Source: Streptococcaceae bacterium
Lineage (GTDB): Bacteria; Bacillota; Bacilli; Lactobacillales; Streptococcaceae
NCBI GenBank assembly: GCA_022484805.1
Contig: JAKVKP010000004.1
Span: 1 to 64,000, forward strand
Length of the DNA stretch: 64,000 nt
Direction of reading: 5' to 3'
The translations under genes were made by a program, and so were the position numbers. This document shows, piece after piece, positions 43,350-53,851 of the stretch. The stretch's first letter is position 1. Every line of letters starts with the position of its first letter. The notes beneath the pieces are model-generated. The model saw only the letters and a list, made by a program, of their open reading frames with translations, ran no database searches and was not told the origin of the DNA.

Positions 43350-44756
43350 TCATTCTATGGATGCTCCGTTTGAAGCTATTACTTGCTGATACCAATAATA
43401 ACTATCCTTAGGGATACGTTTCAAATCCTTTACATCAAAATCAGTTCGATCTATAAAAATTAATCCATAGCGTTTTTTAAAGCCCTGATGAGAGCTTAAT
43501 AAGTCCATAATAGACCAGCAATTATAACCAAAAACATCAACGCCATCATTCACAGCAGCATGAATTGCTAGCAAATGCGCTTTAATATATTCAATTCGAT
43601 AGCCATCGTGTACTTGACCCTCTTCCAAAACGTCTGCTGTACCAAGTCCATTCTCTGTTATAATTAATGGTTTTTTATAGGTATTCCAATAATTATTTAG
43701 AGCAATTCTCAAACCAGTAGGATCAATCTGGGCACCATATTCGGTCTCCATAAGATTATCATTCTTAACAATTTCCCAATAACCATACATATTATAATCT
43801 ACGATATTCATTCCCTCTACTTTTTTTCCTAATGGGTTAGAGTCATCTGAAGCGAGGAAGCGACTTGTCAATGTTCGGTAGTAATTCACAGAGATAAAAT
43901 CTACAGCAGATAGCTTTAATACTTCTAAATCATCTTCTGAAAAATCTGGATATCGACCACTCTCATGTAAATATTTAATATAATACTTCGGATACTCGCC
44001 ATTGACATGCGTATCTATGCAGTAATCTGTTTTTAAGCGGTTATTCCAGATAGCAGACATGACATCTTCTGGTTTATTAGTCAAAGGGTAGGTAACCGTC
44101 GCTGATATAGAGGGACCTACCAGTCCATCTTGGACTAATTCTTTACATAATTTTGACGATTTTGCATACGCCAAAAACATATGATGATCCATGATGACAC
44201 GTAATTTTTCTGCATCTTCACCTTGAAGATTATAAATGTTAATCCTCTCGTTAACACGAATCATTAAATTTTGTTCATTACAAATCTGCCATTTTTTGAC
44301 GCGATCACCAAAATGTTCAAAGCATACTTTTGAATATTCAACAAACGCAGCAACTGTTTTTTTAGATGCCCAGCCATTATACTTTTCAACTAAAGCAAAG
44401 GGTAAATCAAAATGATATAAGGTAACAAATGGCTCTATGTTATTTTTTACTAGCTCATCAATCACATCATTGTAAAAATCAATTCCTTTTTGATTTACCT
44501 TGCCATCTCCATTCGGCATGATACGCGCCCACGAGATTGAAAATCGGTACATTTTTAAGCCAAGCTCTTTCATCATCGCAATATCTTCTTTGTAATGATG
44601 ATAGAAATCGCTCGCCACCTTTGTGTCGGCTTGTAAATGACTCCGTTTGAATGAATTATAATCTGCTACGGTCAAGCCTTTGCCATCTTCATCCCATCCT
44701 CCTTCGATTTGAAATGCTGACGAACTGGCACCCCAGTAAAAATCTTTAGAAAACAT
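43350..44756 (-). CDS. bglA: 6-phospho-beta-glucosidase (GH1)
   Basis: 468 residues. GH1 signatures: FYWGASSSAFQIEGGWDEDGKG at the N-terminus, the acid/base in CNEQN and the nucleophile glutamate in LIITENGLG. It hydrolyses phosphorylated beta-glucosides (cellobiose-P, salicin-P, arbutin-P) imported by the PTS encoded 9 bp upstream. Length is as usual for the family. Confidence 0.93.
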   Translation of the reverse strand: MFSKDFYWGASSSAFQIEGGWDEDGKGLTVADYNSFKRSHLQADTKVASDFYHHYKEDIAMMKELGLKMYRFSISWARIMPNGDGKVNQKGIDFYNDVIDELVKNNIEPFVTLYHFDLPFALVEKYNGWASKKTVAAFVEYSKVCFEHFGDRVKKWQICNEQNLMIRVNERINIYNLQGEDAEKLRVIMDHHMFLAYAKSSKLCKELVQDGLVGPSISATVTYPLTNKPEDVMSAIWNNRLKTDYCIDTHVNGEYPKYYIKYLHESGRYPDFSEDDLEVLKLSAVDFISVNYYRTLTSRFLASDDSNPLGKKVEGMNIVDYNMYGYWEIVKNDNLMETEYGAQIDPTGLRIALNNYWNTYKKPLIITENGLGTADVLEEGQVHDGYRIEYIKAHLLAIHAAVNDGVDVFGYNCWSIMDLLSSHQGFKKRYGLIFIDRTDFDVKDLKRIPKDSYYWYQQVIASNGASIE

Positions 44757-44765
44757 AATCGCTCC

Positions 44766-46649
44766 TTATTTGATATAAATTTCATCTTGATTTGTGACTA
44801 AATGTTCGTTTTGTAGCCCTTTTAATTTAAATTGATCATTATTTGTGATCGCAATGATAACTGTAGTTTCATAACCGGCTGATTTTATTTTTTCAATATC
44901 AAACTTTCCTATAACCTGATGAGCAGCTATGATGTCACCAACCTCAACATTTAGCTCGAAAAAGGCACCTCCAAGCTCAACCGTATTAATCCCCAAATGA
45001 ATAATCATCTCTATCCCATTTTCCAGCGTTAAGCCTAAAGCATGTTTCGTTGGAGCAATTAAAGTCACTTTACCTTTGGCAGGAGCCATCAGAAGTCCTT
45101 CTTCAGGGATAATCGCAACACTCTCCCCAATAATATTTTGCGAAAACACCTCATCATTAACTGTTTTTATCGGGATTAGTTCTCCGGCAACAGGTGCCGT
45201 AATAACTACATCATCTTTATTCGCTGAAACGAAGGATTCTTGAAGATCACTTTTTTTGGATGGAATATCTTCAAAGCCTAAAATCCATGTTAAAACTGCT
45301 GCACCAATAAAGGCGATAAGACAACCGATTAGATAATAAATAAACGGAGCCATTCCAAACGCGGCATAGGTAAAGATTGTTAGTACACCATTATTTGCAA
45401 AAGCATCACCATAAACATTCCCAAAGCCCATGATTGCACCACCAATAGCACCCGATATAATTGCCGCTATCATCGGTTTCTTAAGTCGTAAATTCGCACC
45501 ATAGATAGCAGGCTCTGTAATCCCCACTAATACTGCTGAAATAAGTGCTGACCAGCTGACGCTTTTTAGCTCTTTATTTTTTGTTTTGAGCGCCACACCC
45601 AAAACTGCACCACCTTGGGCAAAATTTGCTGCACCAGCAAATGCTAAAAGATTTTGTTTACCCGTCAAAGCAACATCATTTAAACCGATTGGGAGGAGCG
45701 CTCTATGGGCACCGAAAATAACGAAGACTCCCCAACCACCGCCAATCAAAGCACCACCCAATAATGGGCTAAACGTCATAACAGCACTATAAGCTGACTG
45801 AATGATATTTCCGACGTAGATTCCAATAGGCCCAGTAACTCCTAGCATAATGGGCAGCATAATTATCAGCGAGAGACCTGGTACCAATATAATTTGCAAA
45901 ATATTGGGAACAATCCGTTTTAACCACTTTTCCAAGAAATATAAAGCACCAACTGTTAGTACGATTGGAATCACTGATTCTACATAGGAAAAGACGCGTA
46001 GGCTATCGCCTGTTCCCCACGCACCTTTAATAAAAGGAATTCCGAAAATATTTGCAGCTGTCTTATAATCCTGCATCATTTCAATAACTTGTGGATATAC
46101 CAAAAAACCACCTAAAACCATAGCAGAAAATTTATCAACCTTTAATGCCTTTGCAGTAGTATATGCTAGAAAAATCGGCATGAAGTAAAAGATAACTTGA
46201 CTGGCTGCAAATAGTAAAATGTAGGTATCAGAAGTCGAAATATCAATATTCCAAAAATTTTGCATCAACATTTTAGCAGCAGTTAATAAGCCTTTAATCA
46301 AACCAGACGCTGCAATTGCAGGAACGACAGGAGTAAAAATTTGTGTCAATAAAATCAAAAGACGATCTCTAAAAGAATGATTGTTCGTTTCTGTTTGAGT
46401 TGTGAAATCTAGTTTTTCTTGTACTACATCAAATATTTTTTCTACTTTGTTTCCAATGACAACTTGCAGCTGACCAGAACTGTAAACTGTTGATATAACA
46501 CCCTCAACTTGATTCATCTTCTCAATATTAGCCTTATTGATATCCTTTAATTCAAAACGTAATCTCGTAAAACAATGTGTGAGATTGACAATATTATCTC
46601 TACCACCAACATTTGTGATAACCTCACTAGCAATTTTATCGTAATCCAT
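44766..46649 (-). CDS. bglP: Beta-glucoside PTS transporter, EIIBCA
   Basis: 627 residues, fused IIB-IIC-IIA. IIB: NLTHCFTRLRFEL (phosphorylated Cys near 26). IIC: about 105-460, multiple membrane helices with FGAHRALLPIGLNDV and GITEPAIYGANLRLKKP. IIA: about 485-627, with the phosphorylated His in MIIHLGINTVELGG. It imports and phosphorylates beta-glucosides. The gene pair usually has a LicT/BglG antiterminator; none is in the window, and no clear antiterminator site is visible in the leader. Confidence 0.92.
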   Translation of the reverse strand: MDYDKIASEVITNVGGRDNIVNLTHCFTRLRFELKDINKANIEKMNQVEGVISTVYSSGQLQVVIGNKVEKIFDVVQEKLDFTTQTETNNHSFRDRLLILLTQIFTPVVPAIAASGLIKGLLTAAKMLMQNFWNIDISTSDTYILLFAASQVIFYFMPIFLAYTTAKALKVDKFSAMVLGGFLVYPQVIEMMQDYKTAANIFGIPFIKGAWGTGDSLRVFSYVESVIPIVLTVGALYFLEKWLKRIVPNILQIILVPGLSLIIMLPIMLGVTGPIGIYVGNIIQSAYSAVMTFSPLLGGALIGGGWGVFVIFGAHRALLPIGLNDVALTGKQNLLAFAGAANFAQGGAVLGVALKTKNKELKSVSWSALISAVLVGITEPAIYGANLRLKKPMIAAIISGAIGGAIMGFGNVYGDAFANNGVLTIFTYAAFGMAPFIYYLIGCLIAFIGAAVLTWILGFEDIPSKKSDLQESFVSANKDDVVITAPVAGELIPIKTVNDEVFSQNIIGESVAIIPEEGLLMAPAKGKVTLIAPTKHALGLTLENGIEMIIHLGINTVELGGAFFELNVEVGDIIAAHQVIGKFDIEKIKSAGYETTVIIAITNNDQFKLKGLQNEHLVTNQDEIYIK

Positions 46650-46817
46650 AAGATAAAGCTCCTCTCTTTTTTATATTGTATAGCACAGCAAGAGAATCAG
46701 AGAATTAAAATGCTTTATTTCAATCTCTCAGATTTTTTCATTATTAATGTAGCATAATTAATAATACACTCTATGAAAATCGTTAAATGAAATTAATATT
46801 TTGAAACCAATAAAAAA

Positions 46818-46843
46818 CTAAAGATAGTTTAAACCATCTTTAG
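46818..46843. terminator. Terminator after the C26 peptidase gene
   Basis: CTAAAGAT (46818-46825) and ATCTTTAG (46836-46843), an almost complete 26-bp palindrome with an A-run on its left. In the 46650-46953 gap (304 bp) the other content is the bglP leader, including an inverted repeat near 46690-46730, and nothing else. Confidence 0.7.
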
Positions 46844-46953
46844 TAGATTTCTGAAAAACAATATATTTTAAATTTATAGCTACATCGACTAATTTAGAGT
46901 TTTTTTACTTTAATGAATTCACTCTTCAATCAGTTTTTTCAATCTATTCATCT

Positions 46954-47667
46954 TCACAAGCATTCAACAATATATTTAAATAATTGACGGTCATCTTCAT
47001 GATAGCGCCAAAGCATTTCGGGATGCCATTGAACCCCCAAAATTCGATGCTCTTGTGATTCAAATGCTTCAATTAAGCCATCCGAGCTATAAGCGGTCGC
47101 AAATAAGCCATCTGCCAATTGATTAATTGCTTGATGATGATAGGAATTGACCAAATATGACTCAGGCAAAAAGCTACTTAATTTTGAGTCATTACTTATT
47201 TTAATTCGATGTGTCTTAAAACACTCCCGCGTCGGCGCTTGTAAATGACTAACCTTAAATTCGGGCAATTGATTAATATCCTGAAACAGGCTACCACCGA
47301 GCGCAACATTAATCAACTGCATGCCTCTACATAAACCAAAAACTGCTTTATTTTGACGAATTGCAGCTTTAACAAGCGCAATTTCAAAGGCATCACGTGG
47401 TGGAAAAGTCATACCTAAATTGCGATTCGGTTCTTCATTATAATAAATCGGAGAGACATCCTGACCCCCAGCTAATATTAAAATATCAATTTTTTCTATA
47501 TACTTCTCAGCAAGCTCTGGCTGTCCAATCGGTAAAATAATTGGCAACGTATCAAACATCTGTAGTCCTTCAATTAATTCTGTTTGAATATAGTCCACAT
47601 GATTACCATGAAAATAATCAATTGATTCAATTACCCGATTACCCGCAATACCAACTATTTTCGTCAT
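46954..47667 (-). CDS. Gamma-glutamyl-gamma-aminobutyrate hydrolase family protein (peptidase C26)
   Basis: 237 residues, class I glutamine amidotransferase fold of the PuuD type: LILAGGQDVSPIYYNEEP, GLCRGMQLINVALGG (nucleophile Cys) and GVQWHPEMLW (His, Glu). Such enzymes hydrolyse gamma-glutamyl-GABA or other gamma-glutamyl compounds. GGAGG precedes the ATG. Monocistronic; no polyamine genes surround it, so the substrate is uncertain. Confidence 0.88.
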   Translation of the reverse strand: MTKIVGIAGNRVIESIDYFHGNHVDYIQTELIEGLQMFDTLPIILPIGQPELAEKYIEKIDILILAGGQDVSPIYYNEEPNRNLGMTFPPRDAFEIALVKAAIRQNKAVFGLCRGMQLINVALGGSLFQDINQLPEFKVSHLQAPTRECFKTHRIKISNDSKLSSFLPESYLVNSYHHQAINQLADGLFATAYSSDGLIEAFESQEHRILGVQWHPEMLWRYHEDDRQLFKYIVECL

Positions 47668-47814
47668 ATTTCCTCCAAATATAATTATAATTTATCCTTT
47701 ACCAACTATTTTAAATTTAATCTTAAAAAAAGCCAATAAAAAAGCGAGTAATGTATAACAGCCCCCAAAATTAGAATTTTTCGGAACACTTCACTACTCA
47801 CTATTTCATTATTA

Positions 47815-48519
47815 TTATTTTAAAAATCTTGCTGCATCTGCATCGACAATCACGGTTACATTAGTATGATTTTGCAAGATACTTGCTGGAAGTGCTTCAC
47901 TCACTTCTCCATTAATCATCTTAGCAACTGCATCTGCCTTTCGTTCACCCCATGCCATTAATACAATCTCTTTTGATTGCATTACCGATTTAATGCCCAT
48001 CGATACAGCTTGTGTCGGTACATCTTCAATTTTATCAAAATATCGACTATTCGCTTGAATTGTTGACGCTGTTAAATCAACCACATGAGTTGTTAAATCA
48101 AATGAACTACCTGGCTCATTAAAGCCAATATGTCCGTTTTGACCGATTCCTAAAATTTGAAAATCAATTGGATGATTAGCTATGATTTGATCATAACGTT
48201 TTACCTCTGCTGTTAAATCGCTTGCTTTACCATCAGGCAAATACGATTTTGCAAATGGCTTTTGATTAAATAAATGTGCTTTCATAAAAGTGTCATAGCT
48301 CTGTTCATCACCTTCACCCAAGCCTACATATTCATCTAGATTGATTGAAATTTTATCTGAAAAATCTAAATCACTTGCCAAAATTTCTTTATAGAAATGT
48401 TCAGGTGTTGACCCTGTAGCCAAACCAAATACCTTTGCATCATTTTCAATTGAATTTTTAAGTAAATCAAAAGCAACCTTTGAGCCTTCTTCAACCGTTG
48501 CAACCTTAATAATTTTCAT
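47815..48519 (-). CDS. nagB: Glucosamine-6-phosphate deaminase
   Basis: 234 residues. [12 protein letters not shown] (active-site start), [23 protein letters not shown] and the closing [15 protein letters not shown] are typical of NagB. It converts glucosamine 6-phosphate to fructose 6-phosphate and ammonia, allowing growth on amino sugars. The 234-residue length fits the Gram-positive short form. A NagR-type operator overlaps its promoter. Confidence 0.95.
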   Translation of the reverse strand: MKIIKVATVEEGSKVAFDLLKNSIENDAKVFGLATGSTPEHFYKEILASDLDFSDKISINLDEYVGLGEGDEQSYDTFMKAHLFNQKPFAKSYLPDGKASDLTAEVKRYDQIIANHPIDFQILGIGQNGHIGFNEPGSSFDLTTHVVDLTASTIQANSRYFDKIEDVPTQAVSMGIKSVMQSKEIVLMAWGERKADAVAKMINGEVSEALPASILQNHTNVTVIVDADAARFLK

Positions 48520-48570
48520 TTATTTTCGCTCCTATCCAAGAATAATATCTGAATTTTCAACAATCTCTCG

Positions 48571-48613
48571 ATTGGTACATACCAATTTTAACACGAAATT
48601 TTATTTTTGCAAA
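48571..48613 (-). promoter_or_regulatory. nagB promoter with NagR/GntR-type operator
   Basis: Leftward promoter -35 TTTGCA (48613-48608), 17-bp spacer, -10 TAAAAT (48590-48585). The palindrome ATTGGTACATACCAAT (48571-48586) overlaps the -10 end, matching the known NagR operator pattern (ATTGGT.TA.ACCAAT) of streptococci. Repression would be relieved by amino sugar phosphates. Confidence 0.8.
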
Positions 48614-48649
48614 GCCTAAACTCACTTTTTTTCAAATATAAATAAAAAA

Positions 48650-48676
48650 GATGATAAACAGAAACTGTCTATCATC
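48650..48676 (-). terminator. Terminator of the pknB transcript
   Basis: GATGATAAACAG (48650-48661), loop AAA, CTGTCTATCATC (48665-48676) with one bulge/mismatch and an A-run to the left. Confidence 0.85.
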
Positions 48677-48684
48677 TAAAATAT

Positions 48685-50691
48685 CTATTGAGAACTGGTT
48701 GGTTCTTCTGAACTACTGCTTGAGCTAGAGGAGCTACTTGATGAGCTACTTGAAGAAGAGGACGACGAGGAGGACGATTGCGTTCCTTGTGAAACAACAA
48801 TTGTAACCGTATCTCCAGCATGAACCGAAGTTTTACTCACCGAAATAACATTTCCCTCTTTGACACTATCGCTGTACTCTCTAGTTACATTCACCAATAC
48901 ACCCTTTTCTTCCGCATAGCTTAATGCATTAGCTTCTGTCATACCGATTAGACTACTTAAATCAATCTCTGACATTTGAGCAATTGTCAAGGTAACTGAA
49001 CCGGTTGTGAAATTAACCGTTTGTCCAGCACTTGGGTCTTGTGCAATGACTGCACCAGCTGTTCCAGATGTCACTTCTTGATAAACAAGATGGATTTTAC
49101 TTTCAGCCAGTCCAGCACTAATTAAAGCATTTTTTGCGACTGTTGCATCGGTACCAATATAATTGTCAATGGTGAAATCCTCAGGACCTGTACTAACTGT
49201 AAAGGTAATTGTATCGGATTTTGGATTGAACTTATTCCCTTTTTTCGTACCCGATTCCGGACTTTGGCTAATAATCGTACCACTTGGATATTCATCACTC
49301 GACTGTTTCTTCTCTTTAATTTGCGTTTCTTTCAGGCCATAGGTTTGCATCAGCTCATTTTTAGCATCGCTAAACTCACCACCTGTATAATCACTAATTT
49401 CAATTGTTGTATCACCAGAAGAAACATACAAATTAACAGAACGTCCTTCCTTCACAACAGAATCAGCCTTCGGATTGGTTCGAGTAACCTTACCACTATC
49501 GACTGAATCACTCGACTCTTCAATTATTTTACCTACTTTAAGGTTAAGATCCTCTAAAGCAGATTCCGCCTCCGCTTGCGTTTGATTTGTGACGTCAGGT
49601 ACTGTGACATCTTTAGGTGTTGTTAAAATGGCAAACAATATTAAACCTACTAATGCTGCTAAAATACCTAATATCAAAAAGATTTTTTTCTTTTTAGACC
49701 ATTTCTTATTTTTCTTTTTAGCACCACTAATTGCTTGACTAGGTTGTTTGGAATCCGACATTGAATTGACTAAACTCGACGCCGTTTCGCCATTTAAAAC
49801 CAATTTAGACATCGTTTTAGTCGCTTCACGATCTTTCGCAAAGGTCAACTTAGATTCATTAGCTCGACTAGGATTCAAGACGGTAGCTAAATCGTCACGC
49901 ATCGCTTCGGTCGTCGAATAACGATTATCAATTTCCTTAGCCGTCGCCCTTATCACAACATTTTCTAATGCTTGAGGTACGTCTGGATTAATTTCACGGA
50001 CCGAAGGAATTTCCTCTTGAAAATGTTGTAGTGCAATTGAAACAGCAGAGTCGCCATCAAAGGGTACACGATTAGTCAACATTTCAAATAAAATAATCCC
50101 AATTGAATAAATATCTGAACGATATGTAGCCGTCGCACCTCTTGCCTGTTCGGGTGATAAATAATGCACTGATCCGAGCATCGAATTAGTCTGCGTCAAG
50201 CCTGTTTCACTAAAGGCTGTTGCAATACCAAAATCTGTTATTTTTGCTGTACAATTTTCATCCAGCAAGACATTTTGAGGCTTTAGATCTCGATGTACAA
50301 TTTTATGATCGTGCGCGACAGTAATCGCCGCTAAAATTTCTCTAGTTAGGCGGACCGCTTCCTGATTAGAAAGTGGTGCATTTTCACGAATGTAGTGTTT
50401 TAAATCACTACCCTTAACATATTCCATCGCTAAATATTGCATACCGTCTACTTCACCAACTTCATAAACGCTCACAATATTTGGATGGACCAATTCAGTC
50501 GCTGCATGCGCTTCTCGCTGAAAACGGCGAATTGCAATGGGATCGTTTTGAAAATCTGTCCGTAAAACCTTGATTGCAACTTGTCGATGTAGAATTAAAT
50601 CTTCAGCTAAAAAGACATTTGCCATGCCACCACTGCCGATAGGACTGATGATTCGATATCGTTCATTAAAAATTTTACCGATTTCAATCAT
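48685..50691 (-). CDS. pknB: Ser/Thr protein kinase with PASTA domains
   Basis: 668 residues: kinase domain (about 10-270) with [35 protein letters not shown] and [13 protein letters not shown]; juxtamembrane Lys-rich segment; membrane helix about 336-358; four PASTA repeats (about 365-625, e.g. [19 protein letters not shown] and [12 protein letters not shown]). It ends with 23 consecutive serines and EEPTSSQ. PknB/StkP senses muropeptides and phosphorylates division and wall proteins. Cotranscribed with the phosphatase; overlaps it by 8 nt. Confidence 0.95.
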   Translation of the reverse strand: MIEIGKIFNERYRIISPIGSGGMANVFLAEDLILHRQVAIKVLRTDFQNDPIAIRRFQREAHAATELVHPNIVSVYEVGEVDGMQYLAMEYVKGSDLKHYIRENAPLSNQEAVRLTREILAAITVAHDHKIVHRDLKPQNVLLDENCTAKITDFGIATAFSETGLTQTNSMLGSVHYLSPEQARGATATYRSDIYSIGIILFEMLTNRVPFDGDSAVSIALQHFQEEIPSVREINPDVPQALENVVIRATAKEIDNRYSTTEAMRDDLATVLNPSRANESKLTFAKDREATKTMSKLVLNGETASSLVNSMSDSKQPSQAISGAKKKNKKWSKKKKIFLILGILAALVGLILFAILTTPKDVTVPDVTNQTQAEAESALEDLNLKVGKIIEESSDSVDSGKVTRTNPKADSVVKEGRSVNLYVSSGDTTIEISDYTGGEFSDAKNELMQTYGLKETQIKEKKQSSDEYPSGTIISQSPESGTKKGNKFNPKSDTITFTVSTGPEDFTIDNYIGTDATVAKNALISAGLAESKIHLVYQEVTSGTAGAVIAQDPSAGQTVNFTTGSVTLTIAQMSEIDLSSLIGMTEANALSYAEEKGVLVNVTREYSDSVKEGNVISVSKTSVHAGDTVTIVVSQGTQSSSSSSSSSSSSSSSSSSSSSSSEEPTSSQ

Positions 50692-51424
50692 AGCTTACCT
50701 CCGGAACTTTAATCAGCAGTACAGTAATATTATCTAAGCCACCATTCTCATTAGCTTCATCTATTAAATGTTTAGCTTTTTCATCAAGCGTTTCATTGGC
50801 CGCTAATAGCTTTAAAATATCTTCATCACTAAGCATATTCGACAAGCCGTCCGAACAAATTAAAAATAAATCATCTGGCTGAGTCGTCCGTTGAATGATG
50901 TCAACATTCAAGTCATTCGGCATACCAACACTTCTCGTAATGATATTTTTTCTTGGATGATGACTCGCCTCTTCTGCGGTAATTTCACCGAGTAAGCGTA
51001 GCTCATTAACTAAAGAATGATCCTCAGTAATTTGAATCAACGTGTCACTTCTTAATAAATAACTTCTTGAGTCACCAACATGAGCTAAAATCAGTTCATA
51101 ACCGAAGATGCATAATGCCTCAATCGTCGTTCCCATACCACGAAAGGCCTCTTTTTGACCTTCTTCAAAAACTAAACTATTCAATTGCTTAATTTCTGTC
51201 TCAAGCCATTCAGCAATCTCTTCTCCAGACTCAAAGCTACTTTCCTGCCATCTTTCACCAAGTGTCTCAACAGTCAGTTTACTGGCAACATCACCAGCTT
51301 GATGACCACCCATGCCATCAGCAAGCAAAAACAATAGCACGTTTTGTGAATTGTTAAAAACCTTGACATAATCTTGATTCATTGTGCGTTTTTTGCCAAT
51401 GTTAGATAAATAACTATAATCCAT
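50684..51424 (-). CDS. stp: PP2C-family Ser/Thr phosphatase
   Basis: About 246 residues. PP2C motifs with metal-binding Asp residues: [41 protein letters not shown] and [19 protein letters not shown]. It dephosphorylates substrates of the kinase encoded next to it. AAGAAAGGTAG precedes the ATG 51424, which is better than the upstream start at 51448. Confidence 0.95.
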   Translation of the reverse strand: MDYSYLSNIGKKRTMNQDYVKVFNNSQNVLLFLLADGMGGHQAGDVASKLTVETLGERWQESSFESGEEIAEWLETEIKQLNSLVFEEGQKEAFRGMGTTIEALCIFGYELILAHVGDSRSYLLRSDTLIQITEDHSLVNELRLLGEITAEEASHHPRKNIITRSVGMPNDLNVDIIQRTTQPDDLFLICSDGLSNMLSDEDILKLLAANETLDEKAKHLIDEANENGGLDNITVLLIKVPEVSYD

Positions 51425-51455
51425 TACACTACCTTTCTTATAGTTCAATCATTAT

Positions 51456-52805
51456 TTATGACCTTTTTCTTAATTTGCAAATGAAGAAACCGTCCGTATC
51501 GTATAACTCTGGCGTCAATAAAACTTGGTCATTAATAACGAATTCCATAGGGTTGTCTATTGCTTCAATCACAAAATCCGGATGACTCGCTAAAAATTTT
51601 TGAATCACTTCCTGATTTTCTTCTTCAATAATTGTACAAGTACTGTACACCATTATACCTGATTTTTTCAACACTTGCGCACAACTATCTAAAATTGCCA
51701 ATTGGATTGTTTGCAAGGATTTGAAATCATCTAACTGCTTACGATATTTAATATCTGGTTTGCGGCGAATTAAACCAATGCCAGAGCATGGTGCATCCAC
51801 TAAAATTCGATCAAAACTCTCTTTTGGAAAAGACTTTGCAACCTGAGTTGCATCTAATTTTTGAGTATTAATGCAATCTGCAACGCCTAGACGTTTGGCA
51901 TTATCATTAATCAGCTTTAATTTATGTTCATATAAATCAAGAGCAGTAATTTGCCCCGTTGTTAAATAGGTTGCAAGATGAGTCGTCTTACCACCAGGTG
52001 CAGCACAAGCATCCAATACTTGATCATTTGCTTGAATATCCAAAATGGGTGCAACTAATTGACTACTCTCATCCTGAATTGTATAATCGCCCGCATTAAA
52101 TAATTCATTACCGGCAAAAAAACCACGTTTAGCAATTAATCCAACAGGTGACAGCTGACTCTTACTTACCTCAAAATTCAAGGCATTTAACTGTGACTCG
52201 AGCTTTGCAACCGAAGTCTTAGCCAGATTAACGCGTATACTAGCTTTGTTCTTAGTAAACAAGCTTTCAAAAATTCTTACTGCACGTACTTCACCATATT
52301 GATTAACTAATTTTTCAACTAGCCACTCGGGTATTGAGTATTGAATTGAATAACGCTCTGTTTGATTGCCAATTTCAGAAATATTAGGCAAGCCATTTCG
52401 AACCAAGCTTCGCAGAACACCATTAACGAACTTGCCAATACCTGGATTACCAACACTTTTAGCAATTTCAACTGCATCATTTAAAATCGCATGATTTGGC
52501 ACCTTATCCAGATATTCCATCTGATAAACAGATAACATTAATAAATTAGCTACCCAGTCGTCAAGTTTTTTGGGATTTCTAATAACATCTTTTAAGAAAT
52601 ATCTCAAAGTTAGCTTTCGTGAAACAGTACCATAAACCATTTCTGTGAATAAACTACGATCCCGTTCCGAAAGCTTAGTCGATTTAAGCATATCACCTAA
52701 AAGAAGATTGGAATAAGCTTCTCCACTTAAAATTTCATTAAGCGCTTGTAAAGCTAAATATCTTGGATTTACCTTGATGCGCGCTGGAATTTTCTTACTC
52801 GCCAA
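51456..52805 (-). CDS. rsmB: 16S rRNA (cytosine-967-C5)-methyltransferase
   Basis: 449 residues: N-terminal NusB-like RNA-binding part (about 10-130) and a C-terminal SAM-dependent methyltransferase with DACAAPGGKTTHLA, ALDLYEHKLKLI, DAPCSGIGLIRRKPD and STCTIIEEEN (catalytic Cys residues in the APCSG and STC motifs). Overlaps the fmt gene by 11 nt. Within the conserved priA-def-fmt-rsmB-stp-pknB block. Confidence 0.95.
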   Translation of the reverse strand: MASKKIPARIKVNPRYLALQALNEILSGEAYSNLLLGDMLKSTKLSERDRSLFTEMVYGTVSRKLTLRYFLKDVIRNPKKLDDWVANLLMLSVYQMEYLDKVPNHAILNDAVEIAKSVGNPGIGKFVNGVLRSLVRNGLPNISEIGNQTERYSIQYSIPEWLVEKLVNQYGEVRAVRIFESLFTKNKASIRVNLAKTSVAKLESQLNALNFEVSKSQLSPVGLIAKRGFFAGNELFNAGDYTIQDESSQLVAPILDIQANDQVLDACAAPGGKTTHLATYLTTGQITALDLYEHKLKLINDNAKRLGVADCINTQKLDATQVAKSFPKESFDRILVDAPCSGIGLIRRKPDIKYRKQLDDFKSLQTIQLAILDSCAQVLKKSGIMVYSTCTIIEEENQEVIQKFLASHPDFVIEAIDNPMEFVINDQVLLTPELYDTDGFFICKLRKRS

Positions 52806-53736
52806 ATCGATCCCCCACTTTTAATTTCTGCCCTAAACCATTTAAAAAGCTAGTAATTGGCATCGATGCTTTACCAAAAGGTTGTAGCTCTTTTATTGAA
52901 ATTAAACCATTATTGGTTGCGACAAGCAATTCTTTTTTACCTTTCTTAACAATAGTTCCAGGTAATGCAGTAACAGCCTCGTTAATCACTTCTGCTTTTT
53001 GAATTTTTAAACGTTCATTTTGCCAAGTTGTATGAGCAATCGGCCAAGGATAGAGACCTCTAATTTGATTGTAAATGGTCATCGCGTCTTTTTGCCAATC
53101 AATCACCTCTTGTTCAGGCGTGATATTCGGTGTAATTGATACTAGGCTCTCATCCTGTGCTTCACCCTTTAACGTACCAGCGATATAAGACGGTAAAGTA
53201 TCTAATAACAACGTTTTCCCCAAGATACTTAACTTATCAAACATTGTACCAACATTATCAGCCATTTCAATTGGTATTTCGCGTTGTGCCCACATTGTAC
53301 CCGCATCCATTTTTTTGACCATCTCAATAATTGTCACACCTGTTTTAGTATCTCCATTCATTATTGCATAGTGAACTGGCGCACCACCCCTATATTTTGG
53401 CAACAGCGAAGCATGTACATTAATGGCACCTAAAGAGGCCGATTGCAAAAGAGCTTCTGGTAAAAATTGACCAAAGGCCGCGGTAATAATCAAATCTGGC
53501 TTCAAGGCAATTATTTCAGCCATCTCACGACTATCCTTAATCTTTTCTGGTTGGTAAATCGGAATGCCTAGTTTTACAGCTGAAGCTTTAACTGGTGGTG
53601 CCTGTAAGATTTTTTTTCTACCGACTCGTCGATCTGGTTGTGTTACAACTGCTATCACCTGATATTGATTCGCAACTAGGGCTTCCAATATTGGCACCGA
53701 AAATGCTGGCGTACCCATAAATACAATTCTAGTCAT
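52795..53736 (-). CDS. fmt: Methionyl-tRNA formyltransferase
   Basis: 313 residues. FMGTPAFSVPILEAL, VTQPDRRVGR, INVHASLLPKYRGGAPVHYAIMNGD and TGVTIIEMVKKMDAG are Fmt signatures (catalytic Asn/His/Asp within). It formylates Met-tRNA for initiation. 115 bp after def. Confidence 0.96.
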   Translation of the reverse strand: MTRIVFMGTPAFSVPILEALVANQYQVIAVVTQPDRRVGRKKILQAPPVKASAVKLGIPIYQPEKIKDSREMAEIIALKPDLIITAAFGQFLPEALLQSASLGAINVHASLLPKYRGGAPVHYAIMNGDTKTGVTIIEMVKKMDAGTMWAQREIPIEMADNVGTMFDKLSILGKTLLLDTLPSYIAGTLKGEAQDESLVSITPNITPEQEVIDWQKDAMTIYNQIRGLYPWPIAHTTWQNERLKIQKAEVINEAVTALPGTIVKKGKKELLVATNNGLISIKELQPFGKASMPITSFLNGLGQKLKVGDRFGE

Positions 53737-53851
53737 TTTTTCTCCTTATGAATCAGTAATTTGGCTTATTAATAATAATATTTAATTATTAGATTGTTTA
53801 TTAATCATTCGCTCCATATATAAATACAAATAAAAACATAACTATTTATAA

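Noticed and set aside
46650-46760. Antiterminator (RAT) site upstream of bglP
   Set aside because: An inverted repeat is present but the expected RAT consensus and overlapping terminator are not, and no LicT/BglG gene is in the window.
47735-47800. Possible long hairpin between nagB and the C26 peptidase gene
   Set aside because: GAGTAGTG/CATTACTC arms can pair, but over a loop of about 45 nt with mismatches; too weak to call a terminator.
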